64,000 nucleotides of DNA from an uncultured Gammaproteobacteria bacterium. Lineage in GTDB: Bacteria > Pseudomonadota > Gammaproteobacteria > PS1 > Pseudothioglobaceae. How positions within the stretch are numbered: position 1 is the first letter of the stretch; every line of letters starts with the position of its first letter. Below are positions 30,179-41,769 of the stretch, piece after piece. The stretch spans positions 124,001 through 188,000 of the forward strand of contig CABXIU010000001.1 in the NCBI GenBank assembly GCA_902512305.1. The letters run 5' to 3'. A program made the position numbers and the translations under genes. Below the pieces are notes generated by a model. That model was given only the letters and a program-made list of their open reading frames with translations, did no database searches and had not been told where the DNA came from.

Positions 30179-32284
30179 TTAAAGCCTTTCTGCAGATAAA
30201 AGATGAGGGAGTTTGTTTAGTTTATCAAGAATGCTATTCAATTCAATAATATTTGTAACAACAACAACTATGTTAAATAGCCTTGTTGAGTCAGGTCTTC
30301 GTTGCTGTTCAATGTTTTCGATATTTACTCCTAGATTTGCTAAAGTATTCGCGACTGCAGCTAATCTGCCACTTCGATTTTCAACAATACAGCTGATTCC
30401 AACTTCAAATTGTTCACTATCGTCCGACTTCCAGTCAACTTCCATCCATTGTGAATTTTTTTCTTTAATGTGCTCAAGATTCGAGCAATTTGAACGATGA
30501 AGAACTAAACCTTTCATTGAGGTTAAAACCCCTGTCACTTCATCACCAGGAATTGGATAGCAACAATGAGCAAAATTTATAGCCATTCCTTTTGTTTGTT
30601 CAATAGACAAAGTATTAATGGTCTCGTTATTGATGTCTTGTAATAATTGATTTACAACAACGGCTACAAAGATCTCTGATAAGCCTACTTTTATATACAA
30701 ATCTTGAAAGTCACTACAATTAAGATCTTTAAGACATTTGTTCCACTTATCTAGAGGGACATCGTTAATTTTTATTTTTTGGAATTTAAGTGCGTCAGAT
30801 ATTAAAAGTTTTCCTAATCTTGCAAGTTCGACTTTAGAGTTGTCTTTGAGGTGAGCTTTAATTGCGGTTTTGGCTTTTGACGTAATAACGAAATCAAGCC
30901 AGTTAGGCTTGGGTTTTACAAATCTGCTTGTAATAATTTCAACTGTTTGACCTGATTTTAAAGGAGTTGAAAGTTCAGCCTCATTCCCATTGATCGTTGC
31001 TTTTTGGGCTTTTTTTCCAACATTTGTATGTACTGCATAAGCAAAATCTAGAACTGTTGCTCTTAATGGAAGTTGTATGATTTTCCCTGCAGGTGTGAAA
31101 ACGAATACTTCATCTGAAAATAAATCAGATTTTGTACTTTCCAAAAAGTCAACTGATGAGTCAGTATTTTGCTGTATATCTAGTAAGGAGCCTATCCAGT
31201 TTTTGGCTAATTGTTTTGATGGTTTATCCGTATTCTTGTAATGCCAATGAGCTGCAATTCCATATTCTGATATAAAATCCATTTCTTGAGAGCGAATCTG
31301 TACTTCAATAAACATCTTTCTAGGACCAATTAATACAGTGTGAAGAGACTGGTATCCATTAGGCTTTGGGGCGGAAATGTAGTCTTTAAATTTTAGCGGT
31401 ATTGGCTTGTACAAGCTATGAATATGACCTAAAGCCTGGTAACAAGCATTGGTATTCTCAACAATAACTCGGAAAGCATGCATATCAAGAACTTCTGAAA
31501 ACTTTCGTGATTTGATTTTCATTTTGTTAAAAACACTAGATGGTTGCTTTTGTCGTCCTTCCACAGTTGCATTAATTTGCTCAAACTTTAATCTATTTTC
31601 TATCTCAGATTTGATGAGATTAATTGTTTTCTTTTGATTTCCATATTGTTTTTTAATTTTTCTTTTTATAACCACATGCTTCCTAGGGTGGAGGATTTGA
31701 AAGCAAAGATCATCTAACTCTACTCCAATGCTATGAAGACCAAGTCTTCTCGCAATAGGCGCATGAAGCTCAGAAGTTTCTTTGGCTTTTTGGATTCTTT
31801 TTTCATCGCTCATAGAATCAATCGTTCTCATATTGTGAAGTCTATCTGCCAACTTAATAATCATTACTCTCATGTCTTTTGACATTGCTAGTATAAGTTT
31901 TTGAAAGTTTTGAGCTTGCTTTTGAGTACTTGATGTAAATTCAAGATTTGTTAACTTTGAGACGCCTTCAACGATGTGTGCAACTTGCTCACCAAATTCA
32001 TTTTTGACATCTGCCTTAGTAACTGAGGTATCTTCAATGCAATCGTGCAAAATAGCTGCCACAATACAAAAGTAATCTAATTTAAGCTTAGCCAAGATTA
32101 GAGCAACTGATAATGGATGGCTAATATAAGCTTCACCCGACTTTCTAAATTGACCAGAATGTGCTTTTTCAGCAATCAAGTGAGACTTTTTAACCAATTC
32201 AATCTCTTCATTTGAAAGGTATTCTTCCAAAACACCACATAAATTGGAAATTTGAGATTTAGTTTGAAATAAATTGGTAGCCAT
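30179..32284 (-). CDS. spoT: Bifunctional (p)ppGpp synthetase/hydrolase, RelA/SpoT family
   Basis: HD domain (HDCIEDTSVT), synthetase (HAFRVIVEN, YISAPKPNGYQSLHT), TGS and ACT domains. Confidence 0.95.
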   Translation of the reverse strand: MATNLFQTKSQISNLCGVLEEYLSNEEIELVKKSHLIAEKAHSGQFRKSGEAYISHPLSVALILAKLKLDYFCIVAAILHDCIEDTSVTKADVKNEFGEQVAHIVEGVSKLTNLEFTSSTQKQAQNFQKLILAMSKDMRVMIIKLADRLHNMRTIDSMSDEKRIQKAKETSELHAPIARRLGLHSIGVELDDLCFQILHPRKHVVIKRKIKKQYGNQKKTINLIKSEIENRLKFEQINATVEGRQKQPSSVFNKMKIKSRKFSEVLDMHAFRVIVENTNACYQALGHIHSLYKPIPLKFKDYISAPKPNGYQSLHTVLIGPRKMFIEVQIRSQEMDFISEYGIAAHWHYKNTDKPSKQLAKNWIGSLLDIQQNTDSSVDFLESTKSDLFSDEVFVFTPAGKIIQLPLRATVLDFAYAVHTNVGKKAQKATINGNEAELSTPLKSGQTVEIITSRFVKPKPNWLDFVITSKAKTAIKAHLKDNSKVELARLGKLLISDALKFQKIKINDVPLDKWNKCLKDLNCSDFQDLYIKVGLSEIFVAVVVNQLLQDINNETINTLSIEQTKGMAINFAHCCYPIPGDEVTGVLTSMKGLVLHRSNCSNLEHIKEKNSQWMEVDWKSDDSEQFEVGISCIVENRSGRLAAVANTLANLGVNIENIEQQRRPDSTRLFNIVVVVTNIIELNSILDKLNKLPHLLSAERL

Positions 32285-32431
32285 TGATATTTATTTTATA
32301 CTTTTATGAATAATTTCCTACAATTATATAATCATGTAGATAAATGCTATAAGTTCTTTGTATAAAGGCTTTTAAGATAAAAGGTACACTAGTATAATTT
32401 GATATTTCATTAATATTGCTCAAAACCTAAT

Positions 32432-33202
32432 ATGAATACTCGATTAATATTTGCCCTTACATTAATACTTTTTCTAACTGGATGCTCTTTCTTAGGTGGT
32501 GATAAAGACACTAGAAAGCTCGTTGCTGAAGGTCTAACGCCTAAAGAGCTGTATGAAAAAGCTGAGGATAATGTTGATTCTGGATTAATTGAACAAGCAA
32601 TTGATCAATATGACCTAATTTTAGCCTCATATCCTAATTCTAAATATGCTATTCAGGCTAGACTAGATATTGCTTACAACTTGTTTAAACTAAAAAAATA
32701 TAACAGAGCAATCATTGAATTGGATAGCTTTATTGAAAAATATCCTGACATAGCCCCAACTCCTTATGCATACTATCTTAGAGGTGTTATTTCAGAAAGT
32801 AAATCGAATTCAATACTAGATGATCTAGTTACGGACAATGCTCAAAGGGATGTTGAAGGTATAAAAGATGCATATAACTATTATTTAGCTCTCATTGATA
32901 CCTTTCCAGATTCTAAATACTCTAATGAAGCAAAAGAAAAAATTGACAATTTAACAAATATTCTATCGAAGCACGAGTTTTATGTTGCATTGTACTATAA
33001 TAGTATAGAGGCTTATATAGCCTCAGTTAACAGATCAAAATTTATTATTGAAAATTATCCAAATAGTACGTCAATTCCAGATGCCCTTTATCTTATGGCA
33101 AATAATTATGATATGCTAAATGCTGACAAACTTGCAGCTGATACAAAACAAATCCTATACTCTAATTATCCAAACTATTCTCCCAATTTTTCTATCGAAT
33201 AG
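32432..33202 (+). CDS. bamD: Outer membrane protein assembly factor BamD
   Basis: Lipobox LFLTGC, TPR repeats, LYEKAEDNVDSGLIEQAIDQYDLILASYPNSKYA. Confidence 0.93.
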   Translation: MNTRLIFALTLILFLTGCSFLGGDKDTRKLVAEGLTPKELYEKAEDNVDSGLIEQAIDQYDLILASYPNSKYAIQARLDIAYNLFKLKKYNRAIIELDSFIEKYPDIAPTPYAYYLRGVISESKSNSILDDLVTDNAQRDVEGIKDAYNYYLALIDTFPDSKYSNEAKEKIDNLTNILSKHEFYVALYYNSIEAYIASVNRSKFIIENYPNSTSIPDALYLMANNYDMLNADKLAADTKQILYSNYPNYSPNFSIE

Positions 33203-33220
33203 TTAGTATCAGGATTTATA

Positions 33221-34390
33221 TTGATGAAAACTGCTGAAAGAATCTTTGCTTTAAAGATATCTCTAATTATGTCAGTTCGAATGTTGGGGCTTTTTATGCT
33301 TTTCCCTGTAATGAGTGTTTATGCAGTAGAGTATGATAATTCAACACCATTTCTCGTTGGTATGGCAATTGGCATCTACGGCTTAACACAGGCTTTATTA
33401 CAAATACCTTTTGGATATTTTTCAGATCGATTCGGTCGAAAACCAATTCTAATAACTGGGCTTTTAATCTTTTTTTTGGGTAGTATTTTAGCAGCGAACA
33501 CCTCAAATATTATTTTGGTTGTTGTTGGCAGAGCATTACAAGGTGGAGGCGCTATATCAGCTGTTTTGATGGCATTTTTAGCAGATTTTGTTGGAGAGGA
33601 AAACAGAGCAAAGGCAAATGCATTCGTCGGTTTTCAAATTGGAGTCGCCTTTATGGTTTCACTATTAATTGGACCAATAATAAGCTCTAAAGTTGGCCTT
33701 CAAGGACTTTTTTGGACGATCGCCCTATTGTCAGTAATATCCATGTTAATTGTATTATCACTTAAACACTCAAGACCTATTGCTTATTACAAACTTTCTA
33801 TTCAAGCATTTAAGGAGACTTTTACCAAAGAGTTAGTTACTTTAGATTTTAGTATTTTTTCACTTCATTTAATTCTAGCTGCTGGCTTTATTATTATGCC
33901 AGTTCTGATTGTTGAGAAGCAAATTGTAAGCATGGTAGATAATTGGCAAATCTATCTTCCAGCAATTCTTATGTCATTTATAGGGATGCTTCCTCTTATT
34001 GTTATTTCGGAAAAATTTAAAAAAACAAAATACATCATACTTCTAAGTATCTTATTATTAATTTCTAGTCAACTGATCTTCTTTAATTCAAACTTAAACT
34101 TTCAAATATTTATATTCACCCTAACTATTTTTTTTATAGCATTCAATACAATTGAAGCCCTACTACCCTCTCTATTATCAAGAACAGCTAGCGCTTCTAA
34201 GAGGGGTCTCGCTATGGGGATTTTTTCTACTTCTCAGTTTTTAGGAACATTTTTTGGCGGTGCAATTGGTGGTTTGATTTATGACATTTACGATTTAAAT
34301 AGTGTATTCTTATTCACGATATTTGTTGCAATAATTTGGTGGTTTCTGATACTTTTTTTACCACTTAAAACTAAAACTTTAAAGGAGTAA
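33221..34390 (+). CDS. MFS transporter (YajR-like)
   Basis: [14 protein letters not shown] motif, 12 TM pattern, [20 protein letters not shown]. Confidence 0.88.
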   Translation: MMKTAERIFALKISLIMSVRMLGLFMLFPVMSVYAVEYDNSTPFLVGMAIGIYGLTQALLQIPFGYFSDRFGRKPILITGLLIFFLGSILAANTSNIILVVVGRALQGGGAISAVLMAFLADFVGEENRAKANAFVGFQIGVAFMVSLLIGPIISSKVGLQGLFWTIALLSVISMLIVLSLKHSRPIAYYKLSIQAFKETFTKELVTLDFSIFSLHLILAAGFIIMPVLIVEKQIVSMVDNWQIYLPAILMSFIGMLPLIVISEKFKKTKYIILLSILLLISSQLIFFNSNLNFQIFIFTLTIFFIAFNTIEALLPSLLSRTASASKRGLAMGIFSTSQFLGTFFGGAIGGLIYDIYDLNSVFLFTIFVAIIWWFLILFLPLKTKTLKE

Positions 34391-34398
34391 TTAAGACA

Positions 34399-34866
34399 AT
34401 GGCCGGGATAAACAAGGTAATTTTGGTAGGAAATTTAGGCGCAAAGCCAGAAATTAAATATGCTTCAAATGGAAATGCTATCAGTAATTTATCTATTGCC
34501 ACGAGTGAATCATGGACTGATAAAAGCACAGGTCAAAAACAAGAAAGAACAGAATGGCACAGAGTGAGCTTGTTTGGCAAAGTGGCAGAGATTGCTGGTC
34601 AGTATTTAGATAAAGGCTCAAAAGTTTATGTTGAAGGTAAGCTTCAAACTCGCAAATGGCAAGATCAAAATGGCCAAGATCGTTATACAACTGAAGTCGT
34701 TATTAGTGGGTACAGTGGTACTCTGCAAATGCTTGATCGTCGTGATGATACAAATACAAGTGCGCCTTCTCAGGAATCACAATCAGAACCTCAAAAAGCT
34801 TCTGAGCCTGCCCCTGCAATTACCCCAGTAGCGCCTGATGAATTTGAGGATGACATTCCTTTCTAA
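34399..34866 (+). CDS. ssb: Single-stranded DNA-binding protein
   Basis: [19 protein letters not shown] and acidic C-terminal tip DDIPF. Confidence 0.97.
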   Translation: MAGINKVILVGNLGAKPEIKYASNGNAISNLSIATSESWTDKSTGQKQERTEWHRVSLFGKVAEIAGQYLDKGSKVYVEGKLQTRKWQDQNGQDRYTTEVVISGYSGTLQMLDRRDDTNTSAPSQESQSEPQKASEPAPAITPVAPDEFEDDIPF

Positions 34867-34877
34867 GTTTTAGAAAA

Positions 34878-35270
34878 TTAACTTGAGTCAGTTTCAGCTT
34901 CTAGGATAACAAAAGCCAAAGCATTTTGACTTTCGTCAGATATACTCAAATGACCCTGTTTAATTCCTTTCTCTAGGAGATATAGTCTTAATTTTTCACT
35001 AGGCATAAAGTAAGGTTTGCCGTTTTCGTTACTTCTTACCGTTAAATCCTGAAAGCTAAGAACTCTTCCTATACCAGTTCCTAAAGCTTTAGAAAATGCC
35101 TCTTTAGCGGCAAATCTTTTTGCACAAAAGGCTGCACTATCAGCCTTATTTGCAAACAAAGCTCTTTCATGCTCAGTTAAAACGCGATTGATAAAGCCAT
35201 CTCTATTTTTATTGAGAATTTTTTGTACTCTTTCAATGCTTACAATATCTGTTCCGATACCGTAAATCAC
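34878..35270 (-). CDS. acpS: Holo-[acyl-carrier-protein] synthase
   Basis: [28 protein letters not shown]. Confidence 0.96.
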   Translation of the reverse strand: MIYGIGTDIVSIERVQKILNKNRDGFINRVLTEHERALFANKADSAAFCAKRFAAKEAFSKALGTGIGRVLSFQDLTVRSNENGKPYFMPSEKLRLYLLEKGIKQGHLSISDESQNALAFVILEAETDSS

Positions 35271-35998
35271 AAGCCTCTAGCCTCTTTTAGTAGTTGTTTC
35301 ATTTCAGATGTGGCACTTGCAAGCCCAACAAACAAAGATCTCGCAATGATAGAGTGTCCAATATTAAGCTCAACTATAGAGCTAATTTCTGCAATCGCTC
35401 TTGTATTTTCAAGTGTTAATCCATGGCCCGCATTGACTTGCAATCCAAGATTATGTGCATATTCACAGGCGTCTGAAATTTTTTCCAGCTCTATATTTAA
35501 TTCTGCAGCTGTTGAAGCATTTGCATAATGACCTGTATGAATTTCTATAATTGGTGCACCGCATTCAACGGCAGCATCAATTTGATACTTGTCAGCATCG
35601 ATAAACAAGGAGGTTTTAATATTATTTGTACTGAGTTCAGTGCAAACCTCTTTTATTCTATTGATTTGAGATGCAACGTCCAGACCCCCTTCTGTGGTAA
35701 GTTCTTGCCTTTTTTCAGGAACAAGGCAGCAGTCTTCAGGTGAGATATGAGTAGCTATTTTAAGCATTTCATCTGTAGCCGCCATCTCTAGATTCATTTT
35801 CGTTTCTAAACAGTGTTTTAATTCTTCAACATCTTGATCCTGGATATGCCTTCTATCTTCCCTTAAATGAAGAGTAATACTGTCAGCACCAGAATTTTCA
35901 CATATTCTAGCTGCCTCAACTAAACTTGGATAAGGTGTGCCTCTAGCCTGTCGTAATGTAGCTATATGATCAATATTGACACCTAAAAATATACTCAT
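35267..35998 (-). CDS. pdxJ: Pyridoxine 5'-phosphate synthase
   Basis: [43 protein letters not shown]. Confidence 0.97.
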   Translation of the reverse strand: MSIFLGVNIDHIATLRQARGTPYPSLVEAARICENSGADSITLHLREDRRHIQDQDVEELKHCLETKMNLEMAATDEMLKIATHISPEDCCLVPEKRQELTTEGGLDVASQINRIKEVCTELSTNNIKTSLFIDADKYQIDAAVECGAPIIEIHTGHYANASTAAELNIELEKISDACEYAHNLGLQVNAGHGLTLENTRAIAEISSIVELNIGHSIIARSLFVGLASATSEMKQLLKEARGL

Positions 35999-36006
35999 AG
36001 ATTTAC

Positions 36007-36693
36007 CTAATTCACAAAAAACAATTCTTTACTTTTAAGCGGTTTGTCGCCAAGTAATGATTTTAATCTTTTTCGATTCATTTTTTTTAAAATACTTAAT
36101 TCATTTGCATCGGTAATCGCCTCATCAGAATTTGAAAGTCGAAGAAGTGTTTTGCCATTGAATAATCCTTCATTAGTAATATTAAATCCCTGATGCTCAA
36201 TAAAGTCATACTTTAAATCTTCATCAATAACTGACCCATCAATATCAAAGTTAAAGTCAATACCATAGCCTAAATCCTCTAACAGTTGGTTTTCAAATTT
36301 TCTAAGTGCGTATTCTTTTTCATTTGAGACTAATGTATTGAGATTGGATATAAATGTCCAGTAGGACTCAAATATTTCAATGTGTTCATCACCTTCAGGA
36401 AGAAGCCTGAGAATAAGTTCATTAATATAGATTGCTAAAATTAAGTCATCACCCAATAATCGTCTTGGTTGATCAGCAATTTCCCATTGAGAAAGACTTT
36501 TTAATTCTCCCTTGCCCTTAAATGAAATACTCAGGCATTGAAACATCTGGAGCGATGTTTTACTATTTCTCGCGCCTCTAGCTATCAATCTTATTTTTCC
36601 AAAATCTTTGGTAAAGAAATCCAATAAAAGGGAGCTGCCTTGATACATTCTGCGGTGCATTAAAAAAGCAGGAGAATTGTCAACTCTAGTCAT
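36007..36693 (-). CDS. recO: DNA repair protein RecO
   Basis: OB-fold N-terminus ([24 protein letters not shown]), recO-era-rnc synteny. Confidence 0.9.
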   Translation of the reverse strand: MTRVDNSPAFLMHRRMYQGSSLLLDFFTKDFGKIRLIARGARNSKTSLQMFQCLSISFKGKGELKSLSQWEIADQPRRLLGDDLILAIYINELILRLLPEGDEHIEIFESYWTFISNLNTLVSNEKEYALRKFENQLLEDLGYGIDFNFDIDGSVIDEDLKYDFIEHQGFNITNEGLFNGKTLLRLSNSDEAITDANELSILKKMNRKRLKSLLGDKPLKSKELFFVN

Positions 36694-37570
36694 AACCTAA
36701 AGATGCTAGAGCCCTCTTATCATCAGACCAGCCCTGTCTGACTTTAACCCACAATTCTAAAAAAACTTTTGCCTCTAAAAAGCCTTCAATTGTTTGCCTA
36801 GACTCTTGACCAATTTTTTTTAGCATTTCACCATTTTGACCAATGACAATACTTTTTTGAGAGGCCTTGTCTACAAAGATGCGTCCAGCAATTCTATACA
36901 TTTTTCCATCAAGTTCAAATTTTTCAATTTCAACAGTAATGTCATACGGAAGTTCATTTGATAAGTTTCTCATGAGTTTTTCCCTAATAAACTCTGAGAT
37001 TACAAACTTTTGAGAGCGATCAGTTATGTAATCTTCATCATAAATCGCATCTTGCTCAGGTAAATATTTGAGAATTAATTTTCTTAATTTACTAGTGTCA
37101 GAACGATTAAAAGCCGAAAGAGGGAAGACCTCAGTTGCTTGAAACTTTTCACTCATTGACTCGAGAAAAGGAAGTATTTTGTCAATTGAGCTAAGTTTGT
37201 CAATCTTATTGATGCACAATAGAGCTGGTATATCGACTTTCTTGAGGTGCTCTAAAACTCTAGCATCTTCTTTTGTCCACTTGAAAGCCTCTACAATCCA
37301 AATGATGATATCTACATCACTAAAGCTTGAGCTTGCTGCCCTATTCATATACGAATTAATGGCCTTATTATTTCCAATATGTATTCCTGGAGTGTCAACA
37401 AAGACCATTTGATATTTTTTTTGAGTATCAATTGCATTAATCCGATGCCGTGTTGTTTGAGGACGATGTGAGGTAATAGATAGCTTTTGACCAATTAATT
37501 CATTCACTAGTGTAGATTTACCAACGTTTGGTCGCCCTACTACTGCGATAGAACCTGACTGGAAACTCAT
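36686..37570 (-). CDS. era: GTPase Era
   Basis: GRPNVGKSTLVNELIGQKLSITSHRPQTTRH, DTPGIH, C-terminal KH domain. Confidence 0.97.
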   Translation of the reverse strand: MSFQSGSIAVVGRPNVGKSTLVNELIGQKLSITSHRPQTTRHRINAIDTQKKYQMVFVDTPGIHIGNNKAINSYMNRAASSSFSDVDIIIWIVEAFKWTKEDARVLEHLKKVDIPALLCINKIDKLSSIDKILPFLESMSEKFQATEVFPLSAFNRSDTSKLRKLILKYLPEQDAIYDEDYITDRSQKFVISEFIREKLMRNLSNELPYDITVEIEKFELDGKMYRIAGRIFVDKASQKSIVIGQNGEMLKKIGQESRQTIEGFLEAKVFLELWVKVRQGWSDDKRALASLGYD

Positions 37571-38232
37571 TGGACTTCAATCTCTTTTAAAATTGACTGG
37601 GCACATGCCTGCTCCGCCCTTTTAATACTTTTGGCGCTTTTCTCTGATTTAATACTTAACTCATCAACCTGGCAGCTAACATAGAAAACAGCATTATGAT
37701 CTTTGCCTTTGGTTTCTAAGAGCTCATATTTTGGAAGGGAGTATCCCTTCTTTTGAAGCAACTCCTGAAGCTGCGTCTTAAAGTCCTTAAGAGAGTCCTC
37801 TGCGCTTGCTTCGTTTAAAAGCTCACTAAAAAGCGCTAAAGTGATCTTTTTGACAGTTGAATAGTCTGAATCTAGAAAGATTGCGCCTAATATAGCTTCA
37901 AATGTATCCGCAAGAATTGATTCACGCCTAAATCCGCCACTTTTAAGCTCTCCTTGGCCAAGAGACAGGTTTTCAGAAATATCAAGCTTTTTAGCTAAAT
38001 TTGCAAGTGTATTCCCTCTAACCAGGTGAGAGCGAAGTCTTGATAACTGACCTTCGTCAATACCAGGATGACGGCTATAGAGCTCTTCAGAGATAATACT
38101 GCCTAAAATACTATCGCCGAGGAACTCAAGCCGTTCATTATTATTCTTGCTTACACTTCTGTGAGTTAGTGCCTGCTTTAAAAGACTAATGTCGCTAAAC
38201 TGATAAGAGAGATTTTTTTGTAGCTTTTCCAT
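37567..38232 (-). CDS. rnc: Ribonuclease III
   Basis: NERLEFLGDSILG signature, C-terminal dsRBD. Confidence 0.97.
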   Translation of the reverse strand: MEKLQKNLSYQFSDISLLKQALTHRSVSKNNNERLEFLGDSILGSIISEELYSRHPGIDEGQLSRLRSHLVRGNTLANLAKKLDISENLSLGQGELKSGGFRRESILADTFEAILGAIFLDSDYSTVKKITLALFSELLNEASAEDSLKDFKTQLQELLQKKGYSLPKYELLETKGKDHNAVFYVSCQVDELSIKSEKSAKSIKRAEQACAQSILKEIEVQ

Positions 38233-38235
38233 TAA

Positions 38236-39030
38236 TTAAACCGCAACTGGCGCCTTTATAGGGTCATCATGCTTGTAATCAATGAGCTCAAAATCTTCAT
38301 AAGCATAATCAAAAATACTCTTAGGCTTTCTATTTATTGTTAAGGTCGGAAGTTTTTTTGGTGTTCTCTCGAGCTGAGTATCAACTTGAGTAAAGTGATT
38401 TGTGTAAATATGGCAGTCACCCCCACTCCAAACAAAGTCTCCAACCTCTAAATTGCATTGCTGGGCAACCATGTGTGTCAGAAGTGCATAAGAAGCTATA
38501 TTAAAGGGGACTCCTAAAAATATATCTGCACTTCTTTGATAGAGTTGACATGAGAGCTTTCCATCCGCAACATAAAACTGAAAAAGAGCATGACAAGGCT
38601 GAAGAGCCATGCTCTCTAATTCACCTACATTCCAGCTTGAGACAATAATTCTTCTAGAGTCTGGAGAATGATTGATAAGATTCATTGCTTGAGTGATTTG
38701 GTCGATTTCAACACCTTCAGAATTCTTCCATTTTCTCCATTGGGCGCCATAAACCGGGCCTAAATCTCCATTTTCATCAGCCCACTCATTCCAAATATTG
38801 ACCTTGTTATCTTTAAGATACTTAATATTAGTATCACCCATTAAAAACCACAAAAGCTCGTGAACAACTGAAGGGACGTGAACTCTTTTGGTCGTTACTA
38901 TAGGGAATCCATCACTAAGCTTAAAGCGCATTTGATGGCCGAATACACTTTTAGTTCCAGTCCCAGTTCTATCAGTCTTTTCTGTACCAGTATCTCTAAC
39001 AAGCTTTAAAAAATCTAAATATTGCTTCAT
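38236..39030 (-). CDS. thyA: Thymidylate synthase
   Basis: [47 protein letters not shown]. Confidence 0.97.
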   Translation of the reverse strand: MKQYLDFLKLVRDTGTEKTDRTGTGTKSVFGHQMRFKLSDGFPIVTTKRVHVPSVVHELLWFLMGDTNIKYLKDNKVNIWNEWADENGDLGPVYGAQWRKWKNSEGVEIDQITQAMNLINHSPDSRRIIVSSWNVGELESMALQPCHALFQFYVADGKLSCQLYQRSADIFLGVPFNIASYALLTHMVAQQCNLEVGDFVWSGGDCHIYTNHFTQVDTQLERTPKKLPTLTINRKPKSIFDYAYEDFELIDYKHDDPIKAPVAV

Positions 39031-39815
39031 GCACTTCCTTTCAAACGATAAGATTTAAATAATAAATATATTCCAATCACAATCATTGGAAAACTCAATA
39101 TTTGGCCCATTGTTAGCCAATCAAATGCGAGGTAGCCAATATGAGAGTCTGGAACCCTAATAAATTCAATTATAAATCTAAAGAAGCCATAAAAAATCAG
39201 GAATAACGCAGAAGTAGCCATAATTGGCGGTTTCTTTTTACTAAACAGCCATAATATGAAAAATAAAACGATTCCTTCTAATAATGCTTCATAAAGCTGA
39301 CTAGGAAATCGATTTTCCCAGAGTCCGCTCTGATCAGGTGCCAAAATGCCCCATGAACTCTCTGTAACTCTTCCCCAAAGCTCACCATTGATATAATTAC
39401 CTATTCTTCCGAATCCAAGCCCTAGAGGGACTAAAGGAGCAATAAAATCAGTAGTTTGGAAAAAAGTAAGCTTGTGTTTTTTATTAAAAGCGAGCATTGC
39501 CAAAAGAACGCCAATGAAGCCTCCATGAAAAGACATTCCACCGTTTTGAAAGTCGAAAAAAGTAAAAGGGTTGGAAATAAAGATAGACCAGTTATAGAAC
39601 AACAAATAACCTAATCTTCCGCCAAGAACAGCGCCTAGGGCACCATAGAAAATAAGATCATCTACATGCTTTATATTCCATAATGGATCAACTTTACAGC
39701 GATACTTAGCGAGCAGATAGGCTGACAAAAAAGCCAGCAGATACATCACACCATACCAATAAATTTTTACAAATCCTAAATCGGCTATTACTGGATCAAT
39801 AACAATGTATTTCAT
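39027..39815 (-). CDS. lgt: Phosphatidylglycerol-prolipoprotein diacylglyceryl transferase
   Basis: [37 protein letters not shown]. Confidence 0.97.
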   Translation of the reverse strand: MKYIVIDPVIADLGFVKIYWYGVMYLLAFLSAYLLAKYRCKVDPLWNIKHVDDLIFYGALGAVLGGRLGYLLFYNWSIFISNPFTFFDFQNGGMSFHGGFIGVLLAMLAFNKKHKLTFFQTTDFIAPLVPLGLGFGRIGNYINGELWGRVTESSWGILAPDQSGLWENRFPSQLYEALLEGIVLFFILWLFSKKKPPIMATSALFLIFYGFFRFIIEFIRVPDSHIGYLAFDWLTMGQILSFPMIVIGIYLLFKSYRLKGSA

Positions 39816-39930
39816 AAATTAAAGATTGTCATTAATTCTAAGATGATGCTAGCTATAGTTAAGGATTAATAAATTATATGCATTATTGATTAATTAATGT
39901 ATCTAACTCAATTTGTTTATCAAACAATTA

Positions 39931-40407
39931 TCAAAAAATATACTTTTTAGGAGAAATGTCTTTTCTTTGATAAAGAGGATGTGCTGGCTGACCAGAATTA
40001 TTGATATTGAGGCACATTGGATTTGAAATTAATTGTAGTACTGCTTGGTCCCTATTCAAAAGATTGCCATTGTTTCCCCAGGCAACTACCACTATTCCAG
40101 CTTCATGCCGGGAATCTACGATGAATTGATTGTTTTCTTGTCCAACTGGAAATTTTGATTTTCTAAGGTCTGATGGAAGAGTTGCTCTAAATGCGAATAA
40201 ATTGAGCATAATTAAACCTCCAAAACTCCATTCATAAGCATAATGCATACATCTTCTTATTGTTGGATCGTCATTGTTCTCATCAGCAGTTGATGGATTC
40301 AGACCGATAAATAATGCAGGTTTTTGACTTAAGTTCCAGGCTCTTGTAAGAGAATATCTATATTTTCTACATGGCGAGAAAACAGCGCTTTTTTTGATAA
40401 TTTGCAC
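39931..40407 (-). CDS. DUF1643 family protein
   Basis: FIGLNPSTADENNDDPTIRRC signature. Confidence 0.85.
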   Translation of the reverse strand: MQIIKKSAVFSPCRKYRYSLTRAWNLSQKPALFIGLNPSTADENNDDPTIRRCMHYAYEWSFGGLIMLNLFAFRATLPSDLRKSKFPVGQENNQFIVDSRHEAGIVVVAWGNNGNLLNRDQAVLQLISNPMCLNINNSGQPAHPLYQRKDISPKKYIF

Positions 40408-40417
40408 TTAGAATCAA

Positions 40418-40795
40418 CTAAATTAATGAAGTAATATCGCCATCACCTGGCACAAATTCGTAATGACAAAAATCTTCTTTTTTTACCCATTCAATCGCCT
40501 CATGTTCAGACAGAACAATATCTTCATTCAATAGTGAACACATAAAGTAATGCAAAATAATATTGATTTCTGAGTCCTGATATTTTTCTTCTGCAACTTT
40601 ATTGTGAATTTCAATATTTACATTTAATTCTTCAAGTATTTCTCTGGATAATGCCTCTTCAAAGGTTTCGTTGCCTTCAACCTTGCCTCCAGGAAATTCC
40701 CATTTTAAACCCATGTATTTATCTTTATTTCTCTTGGCCAGTAGGTAACAATCATCTTTTTTTATGACTGCAGCAACAACATCGGTAGTTCTCAT
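40418..40795 (-). CDS. MutT/Nudix hydrolase (8-oxo-dGTP diphosphatase-like)
   Basis: GGKVEGNETFEEALSREILEELNV Nudix box. Confidence 0.92.
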   Translation of the reverse strand: MRTTDVVAAVIKKDDCYLLAKRNKDKYMGLKWEFPGGKVEGNETFEEALSREILEELNVNIEIHNKVAEEKYQDSEINIILHYFMCSLLNEDIVLSEHEAIEWVKKEDFCHYEFVPGDGDITSLI

Positions 40796-40810
40796 AGGAT
40801 AAGGCTTATA

Positions 40811-41125
40811 TTATTGGTTCAGCAAATCATTCATCAATTCTAGAGAGGTTTCTATTCCTTGGTCTATTGGTCTACATAAAAGCTCTCTTAATATAGGTTC
40901 CACTAACAAACTTACCGCTTTATATGATTCACTTCCTTTGACCAAGTAACCTGCCTCCTCCATATGTCTTTCAAGCTCTTTAGTAATATCTTTGCTTTCA
41001 CAATCTGCTGATTGTAGTCGCTCAACTGTAAGACTAGCAGCAGTTTCTTTGACTGGCGTATCATCAGCATGGCTTGAGCATATGAAGCTTAGTGATAGTA
41101 ATAAGAATAAGGGTAGTTTTTTCAT
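40811..41125 (-). CDS. Hypothetical secreted small protein
   Basis: Signal peptide MKKLPLFLLLSLSFICSSHA; ATGA-type overlap with the upstream GIY-YIG gene. Confidence 0.65.
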   Translation of the reverse strand: MKKLPLFLLLSLSFICSSHADDTPVKETAASLTVERLQSADCESKDITKELERHMEEAGYLVKGSESYKAVSLLVEPILRELLCRPIDQGIETSLELMNDLLNQ

Positions 41126-41565
41126 ACTGCTCCATCAAAGTAAACAATAAGCAAAGCCAACAAGACAATAAAGAATGTAAATCTCATAGTTATCTTGAGC
41201 GATTTTTTCTTTGAAGCTGTCTTTAATTCTTCAGAGGTTATATGAAAGACTTCTTCATATTTAATCTTATCTCCCAACTGCTCTCTAATTATATTTATTG
41301 CCTCAGGAACAGTAACCGAGAAGAACTCTTTTTTACCTGAATGTCTTACTTTGCTTAGCTTTTGATGAATTAGTTTCTCTTGCCTTCTGTAATCTGAAGT
41401 TAATGCTTGATATTCTATAACGAATTCTTCGGGTACCCCAGTTGAACTTAAGTCTTTTCTTCTAACAAGAGGATCTTTACTGGTTTGTCCAATCTTCAAT
41501 AAACCCGAATGAGCGGGATTTGACATTATGTAGATGAAGCCTAGCATATTAGAATTATAATTCAA
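41122..41565 (-). CDS. GIY-YIG (T5orf172/Mug113-like) protein with C-terminal transmembrane anchor
   Basis: GFIYIMSNPAHSGLLKIGQTSKDPLVRRKDLS...PEEFVIEYQ plus tail MRFTFFIVLLALLIVYF. Confidence 0.75.
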   Translation of the reverse strand: MNYNSNMLGFIYIMSNPAHSGLLKIGQTSKDPLVRRKDLSSTGVPEEFVIEYQALTSDYRRQEKLIHQKLSKVRHSGKKEFFSVTVPEAINIIREQLGDKIKYEEVFHITSEELKTASKKKSLKITMRFTFFIVLLALLIVYFDGAV

Positions 41566-41598
41566 ATGGAAGAAAGCTTCTTAAAAGGTTGTTAGGGT

Positions 41599-41675
41599 TG
41601 GTGCGCTCGAGGTGATTCGAACACCCGACATTCGGCTTCGGAGGCCGACACTCTATCCAGCTGAGCTACGAGCGC
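41599..41675 (-). tRNA. tRNA-Arg (anticodon CCG)
   Basis: Reverse complement GCGCTCG TA GCTC AGCTGGATA GAGT G TCGGC CTCCGAA GCCGA ATGTC GGGTG TTCGAAT CACCT CGAGCGC ACCA: full cloverleaf with encoded CCA. Confidence 0.96.
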
Positions 41676-41769
41676 AATGATTAGTTAATACGCCGCAGAG
41701 ATACTGATAGCAATGGGTTTCTTTTTATTTTAAATACTATATTCATATTAAATGCATTGCAGATTATAA

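Noticed and set aside
41599-41675. Integrative element inserted at tRNA-Arg with direct-repeat att sites
   Set aside because: I saw no second copy of the tRNA 3' end nearby, and no integrase or transposase in the window.
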